Notes under the pieces: generated by a model
The model's input: only the letters and a program-made list of their open reading frames with translations
What the model was told of the DNA's origin: nothing
Database searches by the model: none
Origin: Competibacteraceae bacterium UBA3908
Lineage (GTDB): Bacteria; Pseudomonadota; Gammaproteobacteria; Competibacterales; Competibacteraceae
Assembly (NCBI GenBank): GCA_002391525.1
Contig: DGFE01000101.1
Location: forward strand, 1-7,121
Length of the DNA: 7,121 nucleotides
Direction: 5' to 3'
Position numbers and translations under genes: made by a program
Part shown: positions 1-6,196 of the stretch, in pieces
How positions within the stretch are numbered: the stretch's first letter is position 1
Layout: every line of letters begins with the position of its first letter

Positions 1-732
1 CACCGGAATGACGCGGTCGAGGCTCAAATCCGCCGCGTTCAGCAGCACCAGGGTATGTGGCAGATAGTTCGCCGCCATCACCCATTGTCCGTCGCCCGAC
101 ACCGCGATATTGCGGGTGTTGATGCCGGCGCGGATCTCCGCCACCGTTTTCAGGTTGTAAATATCGAATTTGCTGATCCAACCGTCACGGGAAGCAAAAA
201 ACACATAGCGCCCGTCGGGCGTGAATTTCGGCCCCCCGTGCAGGGCGAAACGGCTGGGAAAGCGGTGAATTGGCTCGAATTTGTCGCCGTCGAGAATCGT
301 GACGTGATGGTCGCCCGCCTCTACCGCCACGAACAGATTGAGCGGATCGGCGCTGAATTGCGGTTTGGCGGACAGCGTATCGGCCTTGACATGCTCGACC
401 CGCGAGGCGCGGATTTCCGCTTCACCCCATTGCGGCATGACCGTCGGCGGGGTGTAGATGAAGTCCGCCAGCGCCTGCAGCTCCTCTGGCTTGAGCTGGT
501 CCTTGAAGCCCAGCATTTGGGTCGCTGGCCGCCCGGATGCGATGACGCTCAACGCTTCGGTTTTTTTCAACCGCTCCAGATTCTGTGGCAGCAGCGCCGG
601 CCCCATCCCGCCCAGGCGGTCGGCGCCATGGCAGGAAACGCAATGCCGCTGGTACAGGGGCGCGGGATCAGTCGCGGCGCTGGCCGCAACCCCAAGCCAC
701 ATCAGGCAGGCAAACAACAGGCTTTTCCTCAT
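1..732 (-). CDS. nirN: NirN, dihydro-heme d1 dehydrogenase (cytochrome c / d1-type propeller), 5' part only
   Basis: Encodes the first 244 residues; the rest lies beyond the left edge of the window. The product has a Sec signal peptide (about residues 1-19, MRKSLLF start, ASA-A cleavage). A small cytochrome c domain follows with the heme motif CVSCH at residues 31-35 and a probable distal Met73 (PATQML). From about residue 125 comes the start of a d1-type beta-propeller. His165 (FALHGG) sits where the NirS family places the d1 proximal histidine. NirN of this family oxidises a propionate of dihydro-heme d1 to the acrylate, the last step of cofactor synthesis, in the periplasm. The short c domain and the GGMGPALLPQNL stretch fit NirN better than NirS, and the NirS C-terminus is found at the other end of the window. 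The start ATG at 732 overlaps the nirJ stop as ATGA, with GGAG (742-745) 9 nt upstream. NirN versus a NirS-like paralogue is the main residual doubt. Confidence 0.88.
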   Translation of the reverse strand, partial: MRKSLLFACLMWLGVAASAATDPAPLYQRHCVSCHGADRLGGMGPALLPQNLERLKKTEALSVIASGRPATQMLGFKDQLKPEELQALADFIYTPPTVMPQWGEAEIRASRVEHVKADTLSAKPQFSADPLNLFVAVEAGDHHVTILDGDKFEPIHRFPSRFALHGGPKFTPDGRYVFFASRDGWISKFDIYNLKTVAEIRAGINTRNIAVSGDGQWVMAANYLPHTLVLLNAADLSLDRVIPV

Positions 733-1931
733 GACGCAACACTCCGGCGAGCGGTTCGATACGGCGTCACGGTCAGCCGCCCGCCGCCCGCCGTGACGCC
801 GATCTCCTCGTCGTCCAGATAACAGGCCGGGTCTTCGGCCCAGGGATCGCCGGTGAGCTGCTGGGCGCGCACCCGGGTGTTGCCGCCGCAGATATCGAAG
901 TATTGGCACTGGCCACAGCGGCCCTTGACCGAACGCGGTTTGGCTTTCAGGCCAGCCATCAGCGGATCGGAGGTATCCGGCCAGATCTCGGAAAATGGCC
1001 GTTCGCGGACGTTGCCGAGAGTATGATGCCACCACATGGTGTCGGGATGGACGTTGCCGAGGTTGTCGATGTTGGCGACGTTGACCCCGGAAGCGTTGCC
1101 ACCCCATTGCGCCAGCTTGGCGCGGATGTGCTCCGCCAATTCCGGGAAACGTCGACGAACCCAGAACAGCAGATACACCCCGTCGGCGTCGTTGTTGCCG
1201 GTCACGAATTCCTTGGACCGTCCCTCACGCACCAGCCGCCAGCAAGTCTCGAACAGCAAATCCATCGCTTGGCGGGTGGTGCGATGGTGGGCATCGTCCT
1301 TGCGGTTGCGGTTGCCGCGCCCGGCGTAGTTGAGATGGGAAAAATAGAACTTGTCGATCTGTTCCCTCTCCAGCAGGTCCAACAATCGCGGCAGATCGTG
1401 GGCGTTGTCCTGAGTCAGGGTGAAGCGAACGCCCACCTTGATGCCATGCGCCCAGCACAGGCGGATGCCGTTCAGGGACGCCGCGAACGCGCCCGACTGG
1501 CGGCGGAACCGGTCGTGGGTTTCGGCGATGCCATCCAGGCTGACGCCCACGTAATCGAAGCCGACTTCGGCGATGCGGGCGATATGGGTTTTGTCGATCA
1601 GCGTGCCATTGCTGGACAGGGCGACGTAAAACCCCCTGGCCTTGGCGCGGCGGGCGATGGCGTAAATATCCGGGCGCAACAACGGTTCGCCGCCAGACAG
1701 AATCAACACCGGGACGCGGAAGCGCTTGAGATCATCCATGACCGCGAACACTTCCTCGGTCGTCAATTCGCCAGGAAAATCGGTATCGGCGGAAATCGAA
1801 TAACAATGCTTGCAGGCCAGATTGCAGCGCCGCACCAGATTCCAGATCACCACCGGGCCGGGCGGGTTGCGCTTGGGCGTCAGCGGCGTGGGCCGGGCGA
1901 TTTCCTGCATGAACTGGGTGATGCGGAACAC
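729..1931 (-). CDS. nirJ: NirJ, radical SAM heme d1 biosynthesis protein
   Basis: A 400-residue radical SAM/SPASM-like enzyme. The SAM-binding [4Fe-4S] motif CNLACKHC spans residues 36-43 (Cys36, Cys40, Cys43). It is followed by the SISADTDFPGEL stretch and by LSGGEPLL, the usual GGE motif that contacts SAM. A C-terminal cysteine cluster (Cys339, Cys342, Cys348, Cys370) should bind an auxiliary Fe-S cluster. In the family, NirJ acts on 12,18-didecarboxysiroheme in the cytoplasm. It removes two propionate side chains and leaves the oxo groups that define heme d1. The start is a GTG at 1931, with an ideal AAGGAG (complement of 1939-1944) 7 nt upstream. It overlaps nirN by 4 bp (ATGA), so the two are probably translationally coupled. 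Upstream it is cut off from nirGH by an opposing toxin-antitoxin pair, so it may need its own promoter. The family assignment is firm. Confidence 0.95.
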   Translation of the reverse strand: MFRITQFMQEIARPTPLTPKRNPPGPVVIWNLVRRCNLACKHCYSISADTDFPGELTTEEVFAVMDDLKRFRVPVLILSGGEPLLRPDIYAIARRAKARGFYVALSSNGTLIDKTHIARIAEVGFDYVGVSLDGIAETHDRFRRQSGAFAASLNGIRLCWAHGIKVGVRFTLTQDNAHDLPRLLDLLEREQIDKFYFSHLNYAGRGNRNRKDDAHHRTTRQAMDLLFETCWRLVREGRSKEFVTGNNDADGVYLLFWVRRRFPELAEHIRAKLAQWGGNASGVNVANIDNLGNVHPDTMWWHHTLGNVRERPFSEIWPDTSDPLMAGLKAKPRSVKGRCGQCQYFDICGGNTRVRAQQLTGDPWAEDPACYLDDEEIGVTAGGGRLTVTPYRTARRSVAS

Positions 1932-1938
1932 GGAGGGT

Positions 1939-1944
1939 CTCCTT
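1939..1944 (-). promoter_or_regulatory. Ribosome binding site of nirJ
   Basis: The minus strand reads AAGGAG, 7 nt before a GTG codon at 1931. This match decides the non-ATG start of nirJ. It also shows that nirJ has its own strong translation signal rather than depending on coupling to an upstream gene. Confidence 0.75.
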
Positions 1945-1977
1945 CAGCCACAAGGCTTTGAATGTGACCACTTCCCA

Positions 1978-2006
1978 TTGCCGCTCACATCGATCCGTAT
2001 TACAGT
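1978..2006 (+). promoter_or_regulatory. Candidate sigma70-type promoter of the toxin-antitoxin pair
   Basis: TTGCCG (1978-1983, 4 of 6 to the -35 consensus) and TACAGT (2001-2006, 4 of 6 to the -10 consensus) are separated by 17 bp. They lie about 33 bp before the antitoxin ATG, in the only gap between nirJ and the antitoxin gene. Both hexamers are weak, so this is a candidate only. Its position and its overlap with a direct repeat are the main support. Confidence 0.35.
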
Positions 2007-2017
2007 TTGTATTCCAG
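1997..2017. promoter_or_regulatory. Possible antitoxin operator: direct repeat GTATTNCAG x2
   Basis: GTATTACAG (1997-2005) and GTATTCCAG (2009-2017) match at 8 of 9 positions with a 12-bp period. They overlap the candidate -10 element and lie just before the antitoxin ribosome binding site. Ribbon-helix-helix repressors bind short repeated half-sites about one helical turn apart, so this is a reasonable autoregulatory site. The inference rests on position and repetition only. Confidence 0.35.
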
Positions 2018-2039
2018 CGGCGATGAAGGAGCGAATCCC

Positions 2040-2300
2040 ATGGGTACGAGAACCGTCCGGCTGGATGAAGAAGCCGAACGAACATTGGATCGGGTCAGAA
2101 CCATGACCGGCCTTTCCATCTCGGAGGTACTGAAACAAGGCCTGAGCGCCTATGAAAGCCACATCATGGAACAGACGCACCGCAAACCCTACGAGATTTT
2201 CCGTCAGCTCGATTTGGGCGCCGGAGGTTACGCCTTGGCGCCGGCCCGGGATGCCAAATCGGCGATCGCCGAGGTCATCCGCCGGAAACATTCGCGATGA
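2040..2300 (+). CDS. Ribbon-helix-helix antitoxin of a VapBC-like pair
   Basis: A predicted 86-residue protein. Its N-terminus (TRTVRLDEE, then two helices through about residue 40, including TGLSISEVLKQGL) is a typical ribbon-helix-helix DNA-binding domain with a beta strand at residues 3-8. The C-terminal half (KPYEIFRQLDLGAGG through IRRKHSR) is the kind of extension that wraps and inhibits a PIN toxin. The ATG at 2040 is chosen because AAGGAG (2026-2031) lies 8 nt before it. An upstream in-frame ATG at 2007 lacks such a site and would add 11 residues before the fold. Its last codons overlap the toxin start by ATGA (2297-2300), the usual antitoxin-first layout. It probably represses its own promoter through the repeat at 1997-2017. 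It points against the flanking nir genes, so it is likely acquired. The exact antitoxin subfamily is not clear to me. Confidence 0.85.
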   Translation: MGTRTVRLDEEAERTLDRVRTMTGLSISEVLKQGLSAYESHIMEQTHRKPYEIFRQLDLGAGGYALAPARDAKSAIAEVIRRKHSR

Positions 2301-2725
2301 TTCTCGTGGATACCGGGCCATTGGTAGCGCTATTCGATCCGGAGGATGGCGACCACGACCGGTGCGTCAAGCGACTGGCGGTGATCGAAGAACCTCTTTG
2401 TACGACGATTCCGGTGCTGACCGAAGCTTTCCATCTCCTGAATCCCGGCAGCATCGGCTCCCAGCGGTTGATGGATTTCATCGCCGCTGGCGGACTGGGG
2501 GTGCGCTATCTGGACTCGGCGGGATTGCATCGGGCTTTTGCCTTGATGGTTCGTTACGTCGATCATCCCATGGACTTGGCCGATGCCAGTCTGGTGGTCC
2601 TGGCCGAAACGCTCAAGCTCCGCAAGGTGTTTACCCTCGACCGCAACGATTTCGCCACCTATCGAATTCAGCATGGGCACCGTCAAGTCGCGTTTGATCT
2701 CATCACCCCCGATCCGACAAGATGA
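2297..2725 (+). CDS. PIN-domain ribonuclease toxin (VapC-like)
   Basis: A 142-residue protein that is a PIN domain from end to end. It opens with MILVDTGPLVALFD (catalytic Asp5). Glu43 lies in PVLTEAFHLL, Asp93/Asp96 in MDLADASLV, and Asp115/Asp118 in FTLDRNDF. These acidic residues form the Mg2+ site with which PIN toxins cleave RNA, and all appear intact, so the enzyme should be active. Length is normal for VapC-like toxins. The gene begins within the antitoxin stop codon (ATGA), so toxin synthesis is coupled to antitoxin synthesis. It ends 27 bp from the end of nirGH on the opposite strand, with no clear terminator between them. The two convergent transcripts are therefore expected to run into each other. 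The RNA target cannot be read from sequence. PIN toxin is firm; the VapC subgroup is inferred. Confidence 0.9.
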   Translation: MILVDTGPLVALFDPEDGDHDRCVKRLAVIEEPLCTTIPVLTEAFHLLNPGSIGSQRLMDFIAAGGLGVRYLDSAGLHRAFALMVRYVDHPMDLADASLVVLAETLKLRKVFTLDRNDFATYRIQHGHRQVAFDLITPDPTR

Positions 2726-2752
2726 GGTGGAACCCCGATAATCGAACATGCT

Positions 2753-3760
2753 TCACCCTCGGAGTCTCGCCGGTTCCATGCCGCTCAGGCGTACTCCAGT
2801 CTTCTTGAGAATCCGGGTACTGTACAGGATGTCGTGGCTTCGGCAGGCGTCGCCCAGAATCCCGGCGATGCGGTCGGCCTTGGCGGCAACCTCGTCGCGG
2901 CTTGTGCCGTGCACCATGGCGAACAGGTTGTAGGGCCAGTCCGGCAACTGGCGCGGGCGACGGTAGCAATGGGTCACGAACTCCAGCGCTCCAACCTCTT
3001 CGCCCAGCTCATCCACCTTCTCGTCGGCCACGTCCCACACCATCATGCCGTTGGCGGCGTAACCGATGCGGTAGTGATTCGGCACCACCCCGATGCGGCG
3101 GATCGCGCTGGCGTCCAGCAAGGCTTGCAGGCCCGCCATCACCGTTTCCGCATCGCTGCCCAATTGCGCGGCGAGCGCATGATAGGGCCGCGGGGTCAAC
3201 GGCAATCCCGCCTGGGTGGCGAGAATCAGCGGTCGCAATTCCGCCAGCCGTTCCGGCGGCAGGGCCGATACGGCTCTGCATTCGGCGAGTGGCCTGGAGG
3301 GTCCAACCCGGCCCGCTCCCACCGCGAACCGCGCCTCGATGAAATACTCACGTTCCTTGGGAAAGTTGAACACCGCCAGACCGGTCGCCGCCGCGATACG
3401 CTCCACCGTGTCGTTCATGCCGGCGGGCGTTTCGGTCGCCAGCACGAACCACATGTTGAATGGATGTTCGCGTCGATAGTTGTGCGCCACTTCCGGGAAG
3501 CCATTGACGATGCCGGCGATGCGGTCAAACTCCACTTCCGGCGCTCGCAAAGCCGCCAGCGAGAACGCGCCGCCCAGCCGTTCGATCTGATACAGCGGCC
3601 CGAAACGGGTCAGGGTGCCGTCGGCCAACAACTCGCGCAGGGCTTGCAACACCGTATCCTCGTCGGCGTCCAATCGCTCGGCCACGACCACGAACGGCCG
3701 TTCGCACAACGGAAACCCACCTTGCCACTCGTCGATCAGGCGGCGGCTCAACTCGTCCAT
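2753..3760 (-). CDS. nirGH: NirGH fusion, siroheme decarboxylase subunit
   Basis: A 335-residue protein made of two AsnC/Lrp-like halves. The first half (to about residue 150) matches NirG: a winged-helix-like segment (FPLCERPFVVVAERL), then GPLYQIERLGGAFSLAAL, then HNYRREH (residues 93-99) with NMWFV. The second half matches NirH: AGLPLTPRPYHALAAQLG, YAANGMMVWDV, a CYRRPRQLPDWPYNLFAMVHG-like run, and the typical end YSTRILKKTGVRL. With NirDL it should remove the acetate carboxyl groups of siroheme to give 12,18-didecarboxysiroheme in the cytoplasm. Despite the Lrp-like fold these proteins are enzymes. In many denitrifiers nirG and nirH are separate genes; here they form one chain. The start ATG at 3760 lies inside the end of nirDL (13-bp overlap) with only a weak upstream AGG, so coupling is likely. 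Directly downstream, the opposing toxin gene begins the interruption of the operon. Confidence 0.9.
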   Translation of the reverse strand: MDELSRRLIDEWQGGFPLCERPFVVVAERLDADEDTVLQALRELLADGTLTRFGPLYQIERLGGAFSLAALRAPEVEFDRIAGIVNGFPEVAHNYRREHPFNMWFVLATETPAGMNDTVERIAAATGLAVFNFPKEREYFIEARFAVGAGRVGPSRPLAECRAVSALPPERLAELRPLILATQAGLPLTPRPYHALAAQLGSDAETVMAGLQALLDASAIRRIGVVPNHYRIGYAANGMMVWDVADEKVDELGEEVGALEFVTHCYRRPRQLPDWPYNLFAMVHGTSRDEVAAKADRIAGILGDACRSHDILYSTRILKKTGVRLSGMEPARLRG

Positions 3761-4872
3761 GCCGCCGCGCTACCTACATTCAGCAGCCGCCATTCCGTCT
3801 GGCTCTCCTCGCCCGCCCTCACCCCTGCCCCTCTCCCGGCGGGAGAAGGGTTAAAGTTGAGAGCGAGAGGATCTGGGGGTGCTGGCGTCGCCAGCGGCAG
3901 GTAATACGCGCCCCGCTGCCGGAAACAGCGGGTGCTGAACAGCACGGCATGGGGATAGGCCGTCAAGTCCCGCTCGACCCGCAATCGCTCGATTCGCTCC
4001 AGCACGGGTTCACGCTGGCGACCGTGCATCATGCAGAACAGGTTATAGGGCCAGCGCGGCAAGTGGCGCGGGCGGCGGTAGCAGAGATTGACCCCGGATT
4101 CCGCCGCCAGCATCCGCCCGACCGCGCCGGCTTCGGCATCGGGAATATCCCAGACCACCATCGCGTTGGCGCGATAGCCCAGCGCGCGATGCCGGACAAT
4201 GATGCCCAGGCGCTTGATCACATCCTGTTCGAGCCAATACCGCAGCCGCTCCAGCACGTTCCGCTCGGACAGGCCCAGCGATTGAGCCAAGGCGCGATAA
4301 GGCCGGCTGACCAGTGGCAGGCCCGGTTGCAGGGCCGCGAGCAACGCTCGGTCAGATTCACTCGGTTCGACGGTAGTCGAATCTTCAGTCGCCGCCCGGG
4401 CTGCCACCGCCGGGATTTGGCGTCCGCCGTATCGCAAATCGAAACCCAGATCGATGTGAAATTCTTCCAGCAGCGGTAGATCGAGCACCGGCAAGCCGGT
4501 CTCATCCCCGATTTCCGCCAGCACCGCTTGCAATCGGGACGCTGAAGCGGCGGTCAACACGAACCAGAGATTGAAGTCGTGCTCGCGCTGGTAGTTATGG
4601 TTGACTTCGGGATACTCGTTCACCCGTTCCGCCACCGCTTCCAGCCGCGCCGGAGGAACCGCCAGCGCCGCCAGCGTGCTGGCGCCCAATCTTCGGGTCG
4701 CGAACACCGCGCCGACCCGGCTGACCTTGCCTTCCTCCTGTAACCGGCGCAGCGCCGCCAATACTTCATTTTCACGCCATTCCAAGCGTTTGGCGATGAC
4801 TCGAAAGGGATAAGCCGTCAGGGGAAAATCGCGCTGAAAGCGGTTGAGCAGCTCGAGGTCGGCGTCGCCCAT
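3748..4872 (-). CDS. nirDL: NirDL fusion, siroheme decarboxylase subunit, with a repeat-derived C-terminal tail
   Basis: A 374-residue fusion of NirD and NirL. The NirD half has FPLTAYPFRVIAKRL (16-30), VGAVFATRRLGASTLAALAV, and NHNYQREHDFNLWFV (91-105, with His92 and His98). After a linker rich in Ala, Thr and Glu, the NirL half has GLPLVSRPYRALAQSLGLSE, RLGIIVRHRALGYRANAMVV, a YRRPRHLPRWPYNLF stretch and FSTRCFRQRGAYY, where the family normally ends or nearly so. It partners NirGH in siroheme decarboxylation. About 46 further residues follow, including NFNPSPAGRGAGVRAG, which is the translation of a hairpin repeat at about 3818-3850. This tail looks like non-native sequence added to the C-terminus. 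The start ATG at 4872 follows the nirF stop by 1 nt with no strong ribosome site of its own, suggesting translational coupling. Identity is firm; the origin of the tail is inferred. Confidence 0.9.
   Translation of the reverse strand: MGDADLELLNRFQRDFPLTAYPFRVIAKRLEWRENEVLAALRRLQEEGKVSRVGAVFATRRLGASTLAALAVPPARLEAVAERVNEYPEVNHNYQREHDFNLWFVLTAASASRLQAVLAEIGDETGLPVLDLPLLEEFHIDLGFDLRYGGRQIPAVAARAATEDSTTVEPSESDRALLAALQPGLPLVSRPYRALAQSLGLSERNVLERLRYWLEQDVIKRLGIIVRHRALGYRANAMVVWDIPDAEAGAVGRMLAAESGVNLCYRRPRHLPRWPYNLFCMMHGRQREPVLERIERLRVERDLTAYPHAVLFSTRCFRQRGAYYLPLATPAPPDPLALNFNPSPAGRGAGVRAGEESQTEWRLLNVGSAAAWTS
3818..3850. repeat. Short palindromic repeat in the 3' tail of nirDL
   Basis: A C-rich run (CCTCACCCCTG) leads into an imperfect hairpin at 3828-3850. 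TCTCCC (3832-3837), loop GGC and GGGAGA form the inner stem, and an outer CCC/GGG pair lies beyond one mismatch. Sequences of this style (CCCTCACCCC followed by CTCTCCC/GGGAGA) recur as intergenic repeats in many GC-rich proteobacteria; I recall this rather than having searched for it. In this window it is inside the reading frame and encodes NPSPAGRGAGVRA. There is no T-run, so it does not look like a terminator. Confidence 0.55.
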
Positions 4873-4873
4873 T

Positions 4874-6196
4874 TCAGAAACCGATACGGTGAGCGCGGGA
4901 GGTGAAGAAAATACCGCTGGGACTCTCCGCCGGCAATTCGGCCAGTTTGGCGAAGCTGGCGGTGTCGTAGACCACGACCTTGTTGTCGTCGCGCGCCGAA
5001 ATCCACACCGCCTCGCCTCGCGGAGTAAATTCCAGGTGCAACACCGCCTTGCCGGGTTCCAGAGTTTGCACGATCTGCCCGGTCAGAGTGTCGATCACCT
5101 GCACGAAACCGTTGTCCGGGAACGCAAAATTCACCCAGACCTGCCGGCCGTCGGGTCGGGCGACCACGAACACCGGCTGGCCGCGCACCGCGATGTGGGC
5201 GGTTTCCTTCCAGTCGATGATATCGGCCACCAGCACTTCATGGCGACCGATGGCCGGCAGATAGACCTGATGACCCGCGACCGCCCAACCGCGCAGATGG
5301 GGCATCTTGTAGACCGGCAGCTTTTCCTCGCCCTGGCCATAGTTGGCGAGAATCCGCTTGACGCCCTGTTGCGGTTGCCAGGTATCGAGCAGCGCGATGC
5401 CGTCCTCGCCGAACAATCCCGCCAGGTAGTAACGGCTGTCCGGCGTCACCAACCCGTCGTAGGGCGCTTTACCGATGTTGCTGAATTTTTCGACCTTCGG
5501 CGCTTTGGGATCGCGCAGGTCGGCGATCCAGATTTGGTCGGCGTCGAACAGGGAATAGATGAAGCGATCGCCCGGCAGATCGGCGATGCCGACCACCTTC
5601 GACAACTTGCCGTCACCATACGCGGCGGGAATGTCGGCCACCGGCTCCAGCGTGTCGGCGGCGAACACCTTGAGGCCGCCCGGTTCGTAATTGGCGACCG
5701 CGACCAGCCGCCCGTTCTGGGAAATGGCTCCGCCGATGCTGTTGCCGCCCTGGACGACGCGCTTTTCCAGCGTCCCGCGCAGAATGTCCACCTTGCTCAG
5801 GCCGCCGTCGCGCCCGAACACGTAGGCGTAACGCTGGTCGCGCGAGAACACCACCGAGGCGTGCGACAGATCGCCCAGACCTTCCACCTTGTTGATGATG
5901 CTGTTGCCGCTGGTGTTGGCGATGAGGACGCGCCCGGCGCTGCGTTCGATGACGACGCCGAGATCGCCCGTGCCCTGCGGCGCCGGCTCCGCGCTCCACG
6001 CCAGCGGCGGTAACAGGGCAAGCAGCATCCACCATTCAAGTAATAAGGCGATTTTCGACAAAAGCCATACCCAAACTCCCCCCTTTGAAAAAGGGGGGCT
6101 GGGGGGGATTTGGCCACGGTGTCGGGCCGTGCTGATTGGGAAATCCCCCCTAACCCCCCTTTGCCAAAGGGGGGAACCGAACGGCAAGACTCTCAT
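4874..6196 (-). CDS. nirF: NirF, periplasmic heme d1 biosynthesis propeller protein, with a repeat inserted near the N-terminus
   Basis: From about residue 75 the protein is NirF: a d1-type beta-propeller beginning GTGDLGVVIERSAG, then GLGDLSHASVVFSRDQRYAY with His112 at the place of the d1-ligand histidine of NirS/NirN. FGRDGGLSKVDILRG, GGNSIGGAIS and NYEPGGLKVF follow. NirF is required for a late step of heme d1 synthesis in the periplasm and binds d1-type heme; its exact reaction is not settled. The ATG at 6196 is chosen because GGAGG (complement of 6204-6208) lies 7 nt before it and it overlaps the nirC stop as ATGA. That gives 440 residues, longer than I recall for the family (about 400). 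The excess is residues 7-40, encoded by an inverted-repeat element, placed ahead of the hydrophobic signal segment (LLSKIALLL, then MLLALLPPLAWSA-E). There is no lipobox cysteine. Alternative starts are TTG 6061 (residue 46) or ATG 6028 (residue 57), both with poor ribosome sites. Confidence 0.88.
   Translation of the reverse strand: MRVLPFGSPLWQRGVRGDFPISTARHRGQIPPSPPFSKGGVWVWLLSKIALLLEWWMLLALLPPLAWSAEPAPQGTGDLGVVIERSAGRVLIANTSGNSIINKVEGLGDLSHASVVFSRDQRYAYVFGRDGGLSKVDILRGTLEKRVVQGGNSIGGAISQNGRLVAVANYEPGGLKVFAADTLEPVADIPAAYGDGKLSKVVGIADLPGDRFIYSLFDADQIWIADLRDPKAPKVEKFSNIGKAPYDGLVTPDSRYYLAGLFGEDGIALLDTWQPQQGVKRILANYGQGEEKLPVYKMPHLRGWAVAGHQVYLPAIGRHEVLVADIIDWKETAHIAVRGQPVFVVARPDGRQVWVNFAFPDNGFVQVIDTLTGQIVQTLEPGKAVLHLEFTPRGEAVWISARDDNKVVVYDTASFAKLAELPAESPSGIFFTSRAHRIGF
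6075..6177. repeat. 103-bp MITE-like inverted-repeat element inside the 5' end of nirF
   Basis: Two 37-bp units face each other around a 29-bp spacer (6112-6140). The right unit (6141-6177, plus strand) starts AAATCCCCCC and holds the hairpin CCCCCCTTT / GCC loop / AAAGGGGGG (6154-6174). The left unit is its inverted copy (6075-6111), with hairpin arms at 6078-6086 and 6090-6098. The units agree at about 31 of 37 positions. The spacer has its own small CACGG/CCGTG pair (6115-6119, 6127-6131). No transposase is encoded, so this is a non-autonomous palindromic element. It keeps the nirF frame open and is translated as a Gly/Pro-rich segment (PLWQRGVRGDF and PPSPPFSKGG). I do not assign a named repeat family. 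Confidence 0.8.

Noticed and set aside
1..732. Calling the left-edge gene nirS
   Set aside because: The NirS C-terminus is visible at the other end of the window. The short c domain and direct coupling to nirJ fit nirN.
903..1961. Long plus-strand open frame (352 codons) opposite nirJ
   Set aside because: It is a GC-rich antisense shadow of nirJ with no recognisable domain, whereas the minus strand has a complete radical SAM protein with all its motifs.
2007..2039. Upstream ATG at 2007 as the antitoxin start
   Set aside because: It lacks a ribosome site and would overlap the operator-like repeat, while the ATG at 2040 has AAGGAG 8 nt before it and begins right at the expected fold.
3881..3895. 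Perfect palindrome GCTGGCG-T-CGCCAGC
   Set aside because: It is short, lies in GC-rich coding sequence of nirDL, and has no T-run or repeat partner. Chance is a sufficient explanation.
2834..3904. Long plus-strand open frame (356 codons) opposite nirGH/nirDL
   Set aside because: It spans the junction of two well-supported minus-strand genes, has low-complexity His/Gln/Arg-rich composition and no family match.
4844..6013. Long plus-strand open frame (389 codons) opposite nirF
   Set aside because: Same reason: its composition mirrors the NirF codons and no domain is visible.
6075..6177. Reading the C/G-rich hairpins as intrinsic terminators between nirC and nirF
   Set aside because: No T-run follows either hairpin on the minus strand, and the paired inverted 37-bp units look like a repeat element.
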